Of a DNA stretch of 10,443 nucleotides, positions 1 through 5,797 are shown one piece after another. Origin of the DNA: FEN-727 sp036508635 (GTDB taxonomy: Bacteria > Actinomycetota > Geothermincolia > Fen-727 > Anoxymicrobiaceae); NCBI GenBank assembly GCA_036508635.1, contig DATCGY010000175.1:1-10443 (forward strand), read 5' to 3'. Position numbers and translations under genes: made by a program. Within the stretch, counting starts at the first letter, position 1. Each line of letters starts with the position of its first letter. A model generated the notes under the pieces. That model was given only the letters and a program-made list of their open reading frames with translations. It was not told the origin of the DNA and searched no databases.

Positions 1-250
1 CGAAGCCGCGCGCAAGGAAAAGGAAAAAGAGCTACAGGCTCTTCGGGGCTTGAGAAAAGATATCGCCTGGGGAAGCCAGATCCGCTCTTACGTGTTCCAC
101 CCGTATCAGCTCGTCAAGGACCACCGTACGGGCTTCGAGACAGGAAACGTCCAGGCGGTCATGGACGGAGATATCGACACGTTCGTCGAGGAAGGACTCC
201 GCTGGATGAAAAAGCAGGAATCCGAGCAGGCCAGGGCTGGCAAGTCATGA
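1..250 (+). CDS. prfB: Peptide chain release factor 2, C-terminal fragment
   Basis: Only the last 82 codons are present; the reading frame enters the window at base 2 and ends with TGA at 248-250. Release factor 2 recognises UGA and UAA stop codons and triggers peptidyl-tRNA hydrolysis on the ribosome. The visible segment carries the very conserved class I release factor signature IAWGSQIRSYVFHPYQ followed by KDHRTGFETGNVQAVMDGDID, which is the typical RF2 ending (RF1 has a different sequence here). The catalytic GGQ loop and the anticodon-like SPF motif lie upstream of the window and cannot be checked, nor can the programmed frameshift site many prfB genes carry. The stop codon overlaps the start of the PHP gene by ATGA, so the two are probably co-transcribed and translationally coupled. 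Confidence 0.95.
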   Translation, partial: EAARKEKEKELQALRGLRKDIAWGSQIRSYVFHPYQLVKDHRTGFETGNVQAVMDGDIDTFVEEGLRWMKKQESEQARAGKS

Positions 251-1014
251 GTGAGACATCCGTGGAGGCCTCGAGCACCCTCCGCATCAAGGCCGATCTC
301 CACGTGCACACGGTCGCCAGCGGGCACGCGTTCTCCACGGTAAGGGAGATATGCGCGGACGCTTCGGCGAAGGGGATCGAGATGGTAGGCATCACCGACC
401 ACGGGCCTTCGATGCCAGGTGGGCCGCACAGCTACTACTTCGCCAACATGGTCGTCCTGCCGCGCGTGCTCAGCGGGGTGAAGGTGCTCAGGAGCGCAGA
501 GTGCAACATCCTCGATACGTCCGGCAAGCTCGACATCCAAGAGCGAGCTCTGGGCGTACTCGACATCGTCCACGCGGGGTTTCACCCGTTCACTGGTTAC
601 GAGGGCGCGTCCATTGAAGAGAACACGCGCGCGATCGTCTCAGTGATAACGAGCGGCATGGTCGATATAGTGGTCCATCCCGGCAACCCGCTATACCCTC
701 TCGACTATGGAACGGTAGTGGACGCGGCCGCGTCTAATAACGTGTTGATTGAGGTCAATAACTCATCATTTACGGTTGTTCGTAAAGGGAGCCGCGACAA
801 TTGCGCTATCATAGTCAAAGAGGCCAGGGCTCACAGAGCGCGTTTGTGCGTGGGGAGCGATGCCCATGACGCGACGCTCGTAGGAGTATTCGACCGAGCG
901 CTGGAGCTGTTGGACGAGATGGATTTTGACGACGAAAACATCGTCAACCGCGATACCGAATCCGTTCTCGATTTCCTCAAGTCGAGGGGAAAGAAGGACA
1001 TCCCGTTCGAGTAA
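247..1014 (+). CDS. PHP-domain phosphoesterase, YcdX family
   Basis: A 255-residue protein of the PHP (polymerase and histidinol phosphatase) superfamily, closest by eye to E. coli YcdX, a trinuclear-zinc phosphatase. All the metal-binding positions expected for that subfamily can be seen: DLHVHT (H19, H21), H27 in GHAFST, ITDHGP (D51, H52), E85 in SAECN, H113 in AGFHP, H144 in VHPGNP, and GSDAH (D205, H207). The order and spacing closely follow YcdX, as do the flanking words NNSSF and RKGS.DNC. Length is normal for the subfamily. It is probably a cytoplasmic phosphatase; the physiological substrate is not known for most members. The ATG overlaps the prfB stop by four bases (ATGA) and has no good ribosome binding site, which fits coupled translation. 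I see no missing residues. Family assignment is firm, exact substrate unknown. Confidence 0.93.
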   Translation: MSETSVEASSTLRIKADLHVHTVASGHAFSTVREICADASAKGIEMVGITDHGPSMPGGPHSYYFANMVVLPRVLSGVKVLRSAECNILDTSGKLDIQERALGVLDIVHAGFHPFTGYEGASIEENTRAIVSVITSGMVDIVVHPGNPLYPLDYGTVVDAAASNNVLIEVNNSSFTVVRKGSRDNCAIIVKEARAHRARLCVGSDAHDATLVGVFDRALELLDEMDFDDENIVNRDTESVLDFLKSRGKKDIPFE

Positions 1015-1028
1015 GCCAATTATATATA

Positions 1029-1112
1029 GCCCCAACTTCGGGGCGTGAGCTTGCGCGCCGGAAAACGTTGAAGGGCGCGCGAAAAGACTGGTCGACTTCC
1101 ATGGAGGGTCGA
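1029..1112 (+). other. Cluster of three hairpins after the PHP gene; unassigned structured RNA candidate
   Basis: Three stem-loops follow one another. The first pairs GCCCC (1029-1033) with GGGGC (1040-1044) around a six-base loop. The second pairs GCGCGCC (1053-1059) with GGCGCGC (1074-1080) around a 14-base loop. The third pairs TCGACTT (1092-1098) with GGGTCGA (1106-1112), using two G-U pairs. None is followed by a run of T, so a classical intrinsic terminator is not convincing, and I do not recognise a riboswitch family. It could be the 3' untranslated region of the prfB-PHP transcript, or a 5' leader element if transcription of ftsE starts further upstream than the AT-rich promoter region. 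Confidence 0.35.
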
Positions 1113-1129
1113 GCGAAGCCTGAAACATA

Positions 1130-1260
1130 GGTTGTTTTCAACAATAGTTTACTTTTGCATCAGGAATCCATTTAAGAAACACAAAGCGTGTTAACATATG
1201 CAAATATACCAAACATTAGCTATCAATAGTAACAATAGTATAAAATAAGCACTGGAGGGA
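1130..1260 (+). promoter_or_regulatory. AT-rich probable promoter region of ftsEX with repeated CAATAGT words
   Basis: This stretch is much richer in A and T than the coding sequence on either side. Candidate promoter boxes are TTTACT (1148-1153) with TTTAAG (1171-1176) at 17-base spacing, and a -10-like TATAAA (1239-1244) just before the ftsE ribosome binding site GGAGGGAG (1254-1261). The -35 partner of the latter is weak. The word CAATAGT occurs three times (1142-1148, 1224-1230, 1233-1239), twice inside AACAATAGT. A small inverted repeat TTGTT/AACAA spans 1132-1144. A promoter for ftsEX is expected here because the preceding gene ends 250 bases upstream; the exact boxes are uncertain. Confidence 0.4.
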
Positions 1261-1266
1261 GCGGGC

Positions 1267-1953
1267 TTGATCAAGTTCAGGAGAGTCACAAAGGCCTACC
1301 AGGGCAATATATATGCGCTTGACGATGTGACGGTCGACATCGGAAAGAAGGAGTTCGTCTTCATAGTAGGGCCCAGCGGCTCCGGCAAGTCGACGTTCAT
1401 CAAGCTGATGCTCAAGGAAGATGAGCCGACAAACGGCCAGATATACATCGCTGACACCAACCTCTCGGATATCAAGAAGTGGAAGGTTCCGTACCTGAGG
1501 CGCAAGGTCGGCTGCGTATTCCAGGACTTCAAGCTCCTCCCGCAGAAGACGATCTACGAAAATGTCGCTTACGCTCTCGAAGTCACCGGTCGGCCGCGAA
1601 GGGTCATCGAGACGTACGTCCCCGAAGTGCTTCGCCTCGTGGGGCTCTCGCACAAGCTCGATGCTTATCCCGATGAGATGTCGGGCGGTGAGCAGCAGCG
1701 CGCTTCCATCGCCAGGGCGTTCGTGAATCGGCCGCCCATTCTACTGGCGGACGAACCCACGGGAAACCTCGACCCCTCGATGTCAGTCGGTATCGTCAAG
1801 CTGCTCGAGCGGATAAACAACACGGGTACGACCGTGATCATGGCGACTCACGACCAGGACATCGTCAACACCTTCAAGAAGCGCGTGGTCGAGCTTCGAG
1901 ACGGCCGCGTGATCCGAGACCAGGCAAGAGGTGTCTACGGTTATGGCAATTAA
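1267..1953 (+). CDS. ftsE: Cell division ATP-binding protein FtsE
   Basis: A 228-residue ABC-type ATPase, the usual FtsE length. With FtsX it forms an ABC complex at the division septum that uses ATP to control peptidoglycan hydrolysis rather than to transport a solute. Motifs in order: Walker A GPSGSGKST (35-43), Q-loop in CVFQDFKLLP (Q86), ABC signature in MSGGEQQR (138-145), Walker B ILLADEP (158-164), D-loop GNLDP and the switch histidine H195 in ATHD. CVFQDFKLL and the short QKT.YENVA segment are typical of FtsE rather than of MacB/LolD ATPases. The start is TTG at 1267, five bases after GGAGGGAG (1254-1261); the protein then begins MIKFRRVTKAY as FtsE proteins do. It overlaps ftsX by 11 bases, so the two subunits are translated together. 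Confidence 0.95.
   Translation: MIKFRRVTKAYQGNIYALDDVTVDIGKKEFVFIVGPSGSGKSTFIKLMLKEDEPTNGQIYIADTNLSDIKKWKVPYLRRKVGCVFQDFKLLPQKTIYENVAYALEVTGRPRRVIETYVPEVLRLVGLSHKLDAYPDEMSGGEQQRASIARAFVNRPPILLADEPTGNLDPSMSVGIVKLLERINNTGTTVIMATHDQDIVNTFKKRVVELRDGRVIRDQARGVYGYGN
1926..1933 (+). promoter_or_regulatory. Ribosome binding site that sets the ftsX start
   Basis: AAGAGGTG lies nine bases before ATG 1943, inside the end of ftsE. It supports ATG 1943 over the in-frame GTG at 1931, which falls within this site. Confidence 0.6.
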
Positions 1954-2845
1954 CTTCAAGTACTTCTTCAAAGAATCCGCGTCGAGCATGCGCCGCAACA
2001 TGGCGCTGACGGTCGCCGCTATCATGGTTACCTCCCTGTCACTCGTGCTCCTTGGCGCCGTTGGGATGATGGTCCATGCCGGCAACAACATCGCCGGTGA
2101 CATGAAGGAGAGGGTCGACGAGATACGAGTGTTCCTCAAGGATGACATCTCTCCTGAAGAGGTCCAGAGCATGAAGAACTTCATGACCAGGATGTCAGAG
2201 GTCAAGAGCGCAAAGTTCATCTCCAAGGAAGAAGCCATGGTGGAGTACAGGCAGATGTTCAAGGACCAGAAAGAGATGCTCGATCAGATCGAGGGCAATC
2301 CGCTTCCGGCATCGTTCAGAGTCCGGATGACCGATCCAAAGTACAACTCCGTAGTGGCAGGCCGGCTCGAAACGCGGCCCGAGGTCAGCGTCGACTCAAA
2401 CGGAAAGAAAGAGATCAAGAACGAGAAGGATGTAGTAGATAAAGTCCTTAGAGTCACGGGCATGGTTCAGAAGATAGGTTTCGTTGTTGTGATCGCGTTT
2501 GGCATCGTAGCTATCGCGCTGGTCTCGATCACCATCAGGATGGCCATCTACTCCCGGCGCAAAGAGATCGGCATCATGAAGCTGGTGGGCGCGACCAACT
2601 GGTTCATACGCTGGCCGTTCATGATGGAAGGTGTCTTCGAAGGTTTTCTCGGCGCCGTGTTCGCGATAATCGTGACGGTGCTCCTGCAGTCGACACTTAT
2701 CCAGAAATTCGGCACCGCGGCCGGCATTTCAAACCTCGTGACGGGTGGCTATACCACCGTGCTTGCGCTCGTGCTGATTCTCTTCGGCATCTTCATCGGC
2801 GCACTGGGAAGCGGCCTTGCGCTGCGCAGGTTCGTAGAGGTGTAG
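1943..2845 (+). CDS. ftsX: Cell division protein FtsX
   Basis: A 300-residue membrane protein of the FtsX/permease family and partner of FtsE. The layout is typical: a short cytoplasmic start with two phenylalanines and RRN, a first membrane helix at about 21-45, an extracytoplasmic domain at about 46-176 that in relatives contacts peptidoglycan hydrolases or their activators, then three helices at about 177-200, 229-250 and 270-292. The cytoplasmic loop SRRKEIGIMKLVGAT (about 204-218) is the conserved FtsX segment that couples to the ATPase. The outer domain contains the characteristic NPLPASFRV (119-127). ATG 1943 is preferred because AAGAGGTG lies nine bases upstream; GTG 1931 would add only four residues. 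No dedicated M23 or NlpC/P60 hydrolase gene follows, so its outer-surface partner must be encoded elsewhere, unless the next protease plays into the same pathway. Confidence 0.94.
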   Translation: MAINFKYFFKESASSMRRNMALTVAAIMVTSLSLVLLGAVGMMVHAGNNIAGDMKERVDEIRVFLKDDISPEEVQSMKNFMTRMSEVKSAKFISKEEAMVEYRQMFKDQKEMLDQIEGNPLPASFRVRMTDPKYNSVVAGRLETRPEVSVDSNGKKEIKNEKDVVDKVLRVTGMVQKIGFVVVIAFGIVAIALVSITIRMAIYSRRKEIGIMKLVGATNWFIRWPFMMEGVFEGFLGAVFAIIVTVLLQSTLIQKFGTAAGISNLVTGGYTTVLALVLILFGIFIGALGSGLALRRFVEV

Positions 2846-2983
2846 GCGCGTATCCGCATCGGACGGCCCGCGCGCTCTCGGAACTTTCACGTGTGATTAT
2901 CCGTCGTATCATTTTGACGCGATTGCGTCTATTATTGACCGTGTGCCGGCAACCCGGCCGGCTTCTATCCAGCGAGAGAGGGA

Positions 2984-4561
2984 ATGAACAACCAGAGCAA
3001 CAACGAGGGTCCGGGCCAGGCGGAAGGCCAGGGCTCCGAGCAGTGGCAACAGGCTCAAAACCAGCAGCCGACGCCACCCCAGGGGCAGGTCCCACCACCA
3101 CCTCCGCAGTACCCGCAGCAACCCGCGCAGAGTCCGCAGGTGCCACCTCCAGGGGGACAGGCGCCGCCGCCAATAGGCACAGTACCGCCCCAGGGTGCAC
3201 AGTACCCGCCGGCAGCGCCAGGTGCGCAATACGGCGGGCAGCCCTACGACCTGCCGCCTCTCGATCGCGGTGGCAAGATGTCGCGTCGTAACAAGATTAT
3301 ACTGTCGACCGTCATCGTCCTGGTCGTGCTTGGGCTATTGGTGGGCGTAGGTTTTGTAGTAGATCGCGTTCTGTTCAGCGGGAACCAGGGAGTGGCATTC
3401 AATCTCGAGGCGTCCCCATCGTACCAGGACGCGCTGTTCAACATAAAGCACTATTACTACAGGGATTACTCCGAGGCAAAGATAACCGCAGCGGCCAACC
3501 TCGCCGTCGAGAAGGCGAAGAAGAAGGGTGTAAAGAACGCTGATGAACTCCTGAACACAGGGCTTACCGCGTTGATCGGCGCGCTGAAAGACGCGCACTC
3601 GAACTACCTCTCGCCCCAGGAGAACAAGAGGCTATCCGAGGACCTGAGCGGCAGCTTCTATGGCGTGGGGTTCACCCTTCGCGAAGACAAGGCTACAAAG
3701 CGGCCCAAAGTAGTTACTGTGATAAAGGGCTCGCCCAGCGAGAAGGCCGGTATCAAGCCCAACGACATGATCATGTCGGTTGACGGCAAGGACACCAAGG
3801 GCGAGGCGTTGGACGCCGTAGTGCTGCGCATTCGCGGCAAGTCCGGAACAAAGGTCAAGCTGGTCGTCCAGCGCGGTGGAAAGACGATGAACTTTAACAT
3901 CACCAGGGAAAAGATCAGCATCCCTGACTTCGAATCGGAGATGCAGGACGGGAACATCGGCGTACTTAAGCTGTACGAGTTCAATAGCGGCGTCAGCGAC
4001 AAATTGAGGGCTGCGGTCACCGACCTGCAGGCCAAGGGCGCAAAGGGATTCATCCTGGACCTGCGCAATAACCCGGGCGGACTCCTCGACGAGGCCGTAA
4101 AGGTCTCCAGTGTCTTTATCAACAGCGGTCCGATCATTTCGTATCAGACCAAGGGCGAAAAGAAAGTCACCGAGGATGCTCAGGGTGGAGCGGCCACGAA
4201 TCTCCCGCTCGTGGTCCTTACCAACGGCGGGAGCGCGAGCTCTTCCGAGATCACAGCGGGGGCGCTCAAGGACAGGGGGCGTGCGACGCTGGTAGGGTCC
4301 AAGACATACGGAAAGGGCTCAGTTCAGAAAGTGTTCGAGCTCGAGAACAACGGCGCCGCCAAGCTGACCATAGCGCTCTACTACCTGCCGAACGGCGAGT
4401 CCATAGACGGCAAAGGTATCCAGCCGGAGGTGCCGGTCGCCGAGATCAAAGATAATCCCGAAGCTACCGATAAAGCTCAGATGGACGATGCTAAGAAGGT
4501 CCTGAACAACCTGATCCAGGGCAAACCGCCCACCGGCGAGATCTTCCAGCTCGCCGCCTGA
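2984..4561 (+). CDS. ctpA: Membrane-anchored PDZ-containing S41 (C-terminal processing) protease
   Basis: A 525-residue serine protease of the CtpA/Prc family. Residues 1-98 are a low-complexity proline-, glutamine- and glycine-rich segment, then SRRNK and one membrane helix (about 104-127). This predicts the head in the cytoplasm and the enzyme outside. A helical region follows (about 145-215), a PDZ domain (about 222-300, with GVGF and GSPSEKAGIKPNDMI), and the catalytic core: GFILDLRNNPGG (355-366), NGGSASSSEI with the expected nucleophile S419, and KTYGKGSVQ with the expected general-base lysine K444, 25 residues on as in plant D1 processing protease. Such enzymes trim envelope proteins or regulators from the C-terminus. 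The long head is unusual; most relatives start a few residues before the helix. Met99 (base 3278) is an alternative start, but ATG 2984 follows a purine-rich GAGAGAGGGA, though close. ftsX lies 138 bases upstream, where only weak promoter-like words (TATTAT at 2930-2935) and a small hairpin (2945-2958) are seen. Confidence 0.93.
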   Translation: MNNQSNNEGPGQAEGQGSEQWQQAQNQQPTPPQGQVPPPPPQYPQQPAQSPQVPPPGGQAPPPIGTVPPQGAQYPPAAPGAQYGGQPYDLPPLDRGGKMSRRNKIILSTVIVLVVLGLLVGVGFVVDRVLFSGNQGVAFNLEASPSYQDALFNIKHYYYRDYSEAKITAAANLAVEKAKKKGVKNADELLNTGLTALIGALKDAHSNYLSPQENKRLSEDLSGSFYGVGFTLREDKATKRPKVVTVIKGSPSEKAGIKPNDMIMSVDGKDTKGEALDAVVLRIRGKSGTKVKLVVQRGGKTMNFNITREKISIPDFESEMQDGNIGVLKLYEFNSGVSDKLRAAVTDLQAKGAKGFILDLRNNPGGLLDEAVKVSSVFINSGPIISYQTKGEKKVTEDAQGGAATNLPLVVLTNGGSASSSEITAGALKDRGRATLVGSKTYGKGSVQKVFELENNGAAKLTIALYYLPNGESIDGKGIQPEVPVAEIKDNPEATDKAQMDDAKKVLNNLIQGKPPTGEIFQLAA

Positions 4562-4589
4562 CACCAGCAGATAAACAGGAAACCTGACA

Positions 4590-4619
4590 CGAGCCGGGTC
4601 TCTCCAGGCTCGGTTATTC
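4590..4619 (+). terminator. Probable weak intrinsic terminator after the S41 protease gene
   Basis: CGAGCC (4590-4595) can pair with GGCTCG (4607-4612) around an 11-base loop, followed by the T-rich GTTATTCT. It lies 29 bases after the protease stop codon and before the smpB promoter. The T tract is interrupted, so efficiency is doubtful. Confidence 0.5.
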
Positions 4620-4677
4620 TGTGCGATGTATCCGAACTTACGCGTCTTGAGGCCTCTCATTCAACGTCTCGGCTCAA

Positions 4678-4686
4678 TGTTATACT
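4678..4686 (+). promoter_or_regulatory. Extended -10 promoter of smpB, predicting a leaderless mRNA
   Basis: TGTTATACT is an extended -10 element (TG, one base, then TATACT, five of six matches to the consensus). The ATG of smpB begins six bases after it, where transcription itself would be expected to start. The -35 side (CATTCA or TTCAAC near 4658-4665) is weak, as is usual for extended -10 promoters. No Shine-Dalgarno sequence is present between it and the ATG. Confidence 0.65.
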
Positions 4687-4692
4687 CTGAAC

Positions 4693-5178
4693 ATGGCGAA
4701 AAAAGGCGAAAAACCGGGCTTTCAGGTCAAGGCTACCAACCGCAAGGCTCTTCGAGACTACGACATCGAAGAAAAGACGGAGGCTGGGCTGGTGCTGATG
4801 GGCAGCGAGATCAAATCTATCCGCGATGGCGGTGCCAACTTGCGTGACGCTTACGCGACCGTAGAGGGTGGCGAGGTCTGGCTGTACGATATGAACGTCG
4901 CGCCATACATGCAGGCGTCGTATTTCGGTCACGAACAGCGCAGGCCAAGAAAGCTCCTGCTCCACAAGGATGAGATCAAGCGGCTGACGGGCAAGATAAC
5001 CGAAAGAGGGTATACTCTTGTCCCTATCAGGTTGTACATTAGGGATGGTAAGGCGAAGGTGGAGCTCGGCCTGGCGCGAGGCAAGCGTCAGTACGACAAG
5101 CGTCACGATCTGGCCAGAAGAGACGCTGAGCGCGAGATGGACCGCGCAATGCGCCATAAAGGTCGCAGCGGCTCCTGA
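4693..5178 (+). CDS. smpB: SsrA-binding protein SmpB
   Basis: A 161-residue SmpB, the obligate partner of tmRNA in trans-translation: it binds the tRNA-like domain of tmRNA and places it, with its own C-terminal tail mimicking a codon-anticodon pair, in the A site of stalled ribosomes. Visible family features are NRKALRDYDIEEKTEAGLVL (16-35), the core GSEIKSIRDG (37-46), the NL.DAY.TVE segment, HEQRRPRKLLLHK, and the basic tail beginning GKRQYDKRHD (130-139) that sits in the mRNA channel. Length is normal. ATG 4693 matches the family N-terminus (MAKKG) but has no ribosome binding site; the extended -10 promoter ends six bases upstream, so the message is probably leaderless. The gene for its RNA partner starts 27 bases downstream, a common arrangement. 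Confidence 0.96.
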   Translation: MAKKGEKPGFQVKATNRKALRDYDIEEKTEAGLVLMGSEIKSIRDGGANLRDAYATVEGGEVWLYDMNVAPYMQASYFGHEQRRPRKLLLHKDEIKRLTGKITERGYTLVPIRLYIRDGKAKVELGLARGKRQYDKRHDLARRDAEREMDRAMRHKGRSGS

Positions 5179-5191
5179 CCTTCGCGAGTGC

Positions 5192-5197
5192 TAAGAT
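5192..5197 (+). promoter_or_regulatory. Possible -10 box of ssrA
   Basis: TAAGAT ends nine bases before the mature tmRNA 5' end and matches four of six consensus positions; the overlapping TATAGA (5197-5202) is too close to that end. No good -35 box is seen at 16-18 bases. The tmRNA may instead, or also, be processed from a smpB read-through transcript. Confidence 0.35.
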
Positions 5198-5205
5198 ATA
5201 GATAT

Positions 5206-5554
5206 GGGGGCGATACGGTTTCGACAGGAGTGATTTAGGCCTTGGTGCGAGTCGAGCTCCAATAACTCGTTAAACTGCTGGAAAAACACAAACGCCAACA
5301 CTGAATTGGCCCTGGCTGCTTAAACAGCAGTCACGTCCCCCGGTTAACGCCTGCGGAGCCGGGTAGGGCGACGTTAGCAGGATAGCCCGAGTGCCGGGGT
5401 CCCGACGGCGCAAGGGCGAGATTTTCCGGGACTGGCAACGGCGAGGCCGTCCGCGGGCCGAACCGCTTGCGAGATTATAAACCGCGAAACACGCTCGTAG
5501 AAACCATGGCTGAGGCTCTCTTGGACGGGGGTTCGACTCCCCCCGCCTCCACCA
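5206..5554 (+). ncRNA. ssrA: Transfer-messenger RNA (tmRNA, one-piece form)
   Basis: A complete 349-nucleotide tmRNA with the CCA end encoded (5552-5554). The 5' end GGGGGCG (5206-5212) pairs with CGCCTCC (5544-5550) as a seven-pair acceptor stem whose third pair is G-U, the alanyl-tRNA synthetase identity element; A5551 is the discriminator. The 5' signature GATACGGTTTCGACAGG and the T arm around GGGTTCGACTCCC (about 5529-5541) are typical. A first pseudoknot can be drawn from CGAGT (5248-5252) with ACTCG (5265-5269) and TCCA (5258-5261) with TGGA (5279-5282). Eleven bases later the resume codon is predicted as GCC 5294, giving the tag ANTELALAA and stop TAA 5321-5323. The ending ALAA is the protease-recognised form. 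The remaining sequence up to about 5500 would hold pseudoknots 2-4. It works with SmpB to rescue stalled ribosomes and mark the incomplete proteins for degradation. Confidence 0.97.
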
Positions 5555-5640
5555 TTCCCCCATCGTGGAGAAAAGGTTGTAGGCCAGTTGGAACGATGGG
5601 GACCCCGACCACCATATATTTGCGCAGGTTTCCTGTTCGA
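5552..5640 (+). repeat. Tandem repeat copy 1 (89 bases), starting at the tmRNA CCA
   Basis: The first 61 bases (5552-5612) are identical to 5641-5701. The remaining 28 bases match copy 2 less well, with five substitutions and one indel. A nine-pair stem can form between CCCCATCGT (5558-5566) and ACGATGGGG (5593-5601) with a 26-base loop. No long T run follows the stem. The copy starts on the very bases that form the CCA end of the tmRNA. I do not recognise the family. Confidence 0.9.
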
Positions 5641-5730
5641 CCATTCCCCCATCGTGGAGAAAAGGTTGTAGGCCAGTTGGAACGATGGGGACCCCGACCA
5701 CGATACACTTGCGCAGATTCTCCTGTTCAA
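5641..5730 (+). repeat. Tandem repeat copy 2 (90 bases)
   Basis: It repeats the 61-base core of copy 1 without a mismatch, including the stem arms (5647-5655 with 5682-5690). Its variable tail, 5702-5730, keeps TTGCGCAG and CCTGTTC. It is directly adjacent to copies 1 and 3. Confidence 0.9.
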
Positions 5731-5773
5731 CCATTTCCCGATCGTAGAAAACGATTCTAAGCCAGTTCGCTCG
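5731..5773 (+). repeat. Degenerate, truncated repeat copy 3
   Basis: About 43 bases resemble the start of copies 1 and 2 (CCATT-CCC-ATCGT, then a gapped match through TAAGCCAGTT) but with about ten differences. The second stem arm is absent, so the hairpin cannot form. Similarity stops just before the palindrome at 5776. Confidence 0.6.
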
Positions 5774-5775
5774 TA

Positions 5776-5797
5776 CTTCTTGAGCCGGCTCAAGAAG
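5776..5797. repeat. Perfect 22-base palindrome
   Basis: CTTCTTGAGCC (5776-5786) is followed at once by its exact reverse complement GGCTCAAGAAG (5787-5797), with no spacer. It could be an operator for a dimeric regulator of the downstream gene, the junction of a mobile repeat, or a terminator stem for upstream RNA, although no T run follows. Confidence 0.8.

Noticed and set aside
1020..1044. Intrinsic terminator of the PHP gene
   Set aside because: The five-pair stem GCCCC/GGGGC is followed by GTGAGC rather than a T run.
2914..2940. TTGACG/TTGACC words before the protease gene as -35 boxes
   Set aside because: No acceptable -10 box lies 16-18 bases downstream of either; TATTAT at 2930 is only ten bases from the first.
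2893..3291. Open frames overlapping the proline-rich start of the S41 protease (plus frame 2893-3291 and minus frames 2793-3229)
   Set aside because: Biased low-complexity translations without recognisable domains, produced by the repetitive CCA/CAG codons of the protease head.
5552..5730. Possible CRISPR array
   Set aside because: Only two full units, a 61-base repeat core is too long, the 'spacers' are similar to each other, and no cas gene is present.
5467..5760. Plus-strand open frame of 97 codons through the tmRNA 3' end and the repeats
   Set aside because: It begins inside ssrA, has no ribosome binding site, and its repeated peptide comes from the tandem DNA repeat.
5552..5773. Integrated phage or island attachment site at ssrA
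   Set aside because: No integrase or phage genes follow, and the repeats do not duplicate the tmRNA 3' part upstream of CCA, as attachment sites would. The idea is kept only as one option for the repeat's origin.
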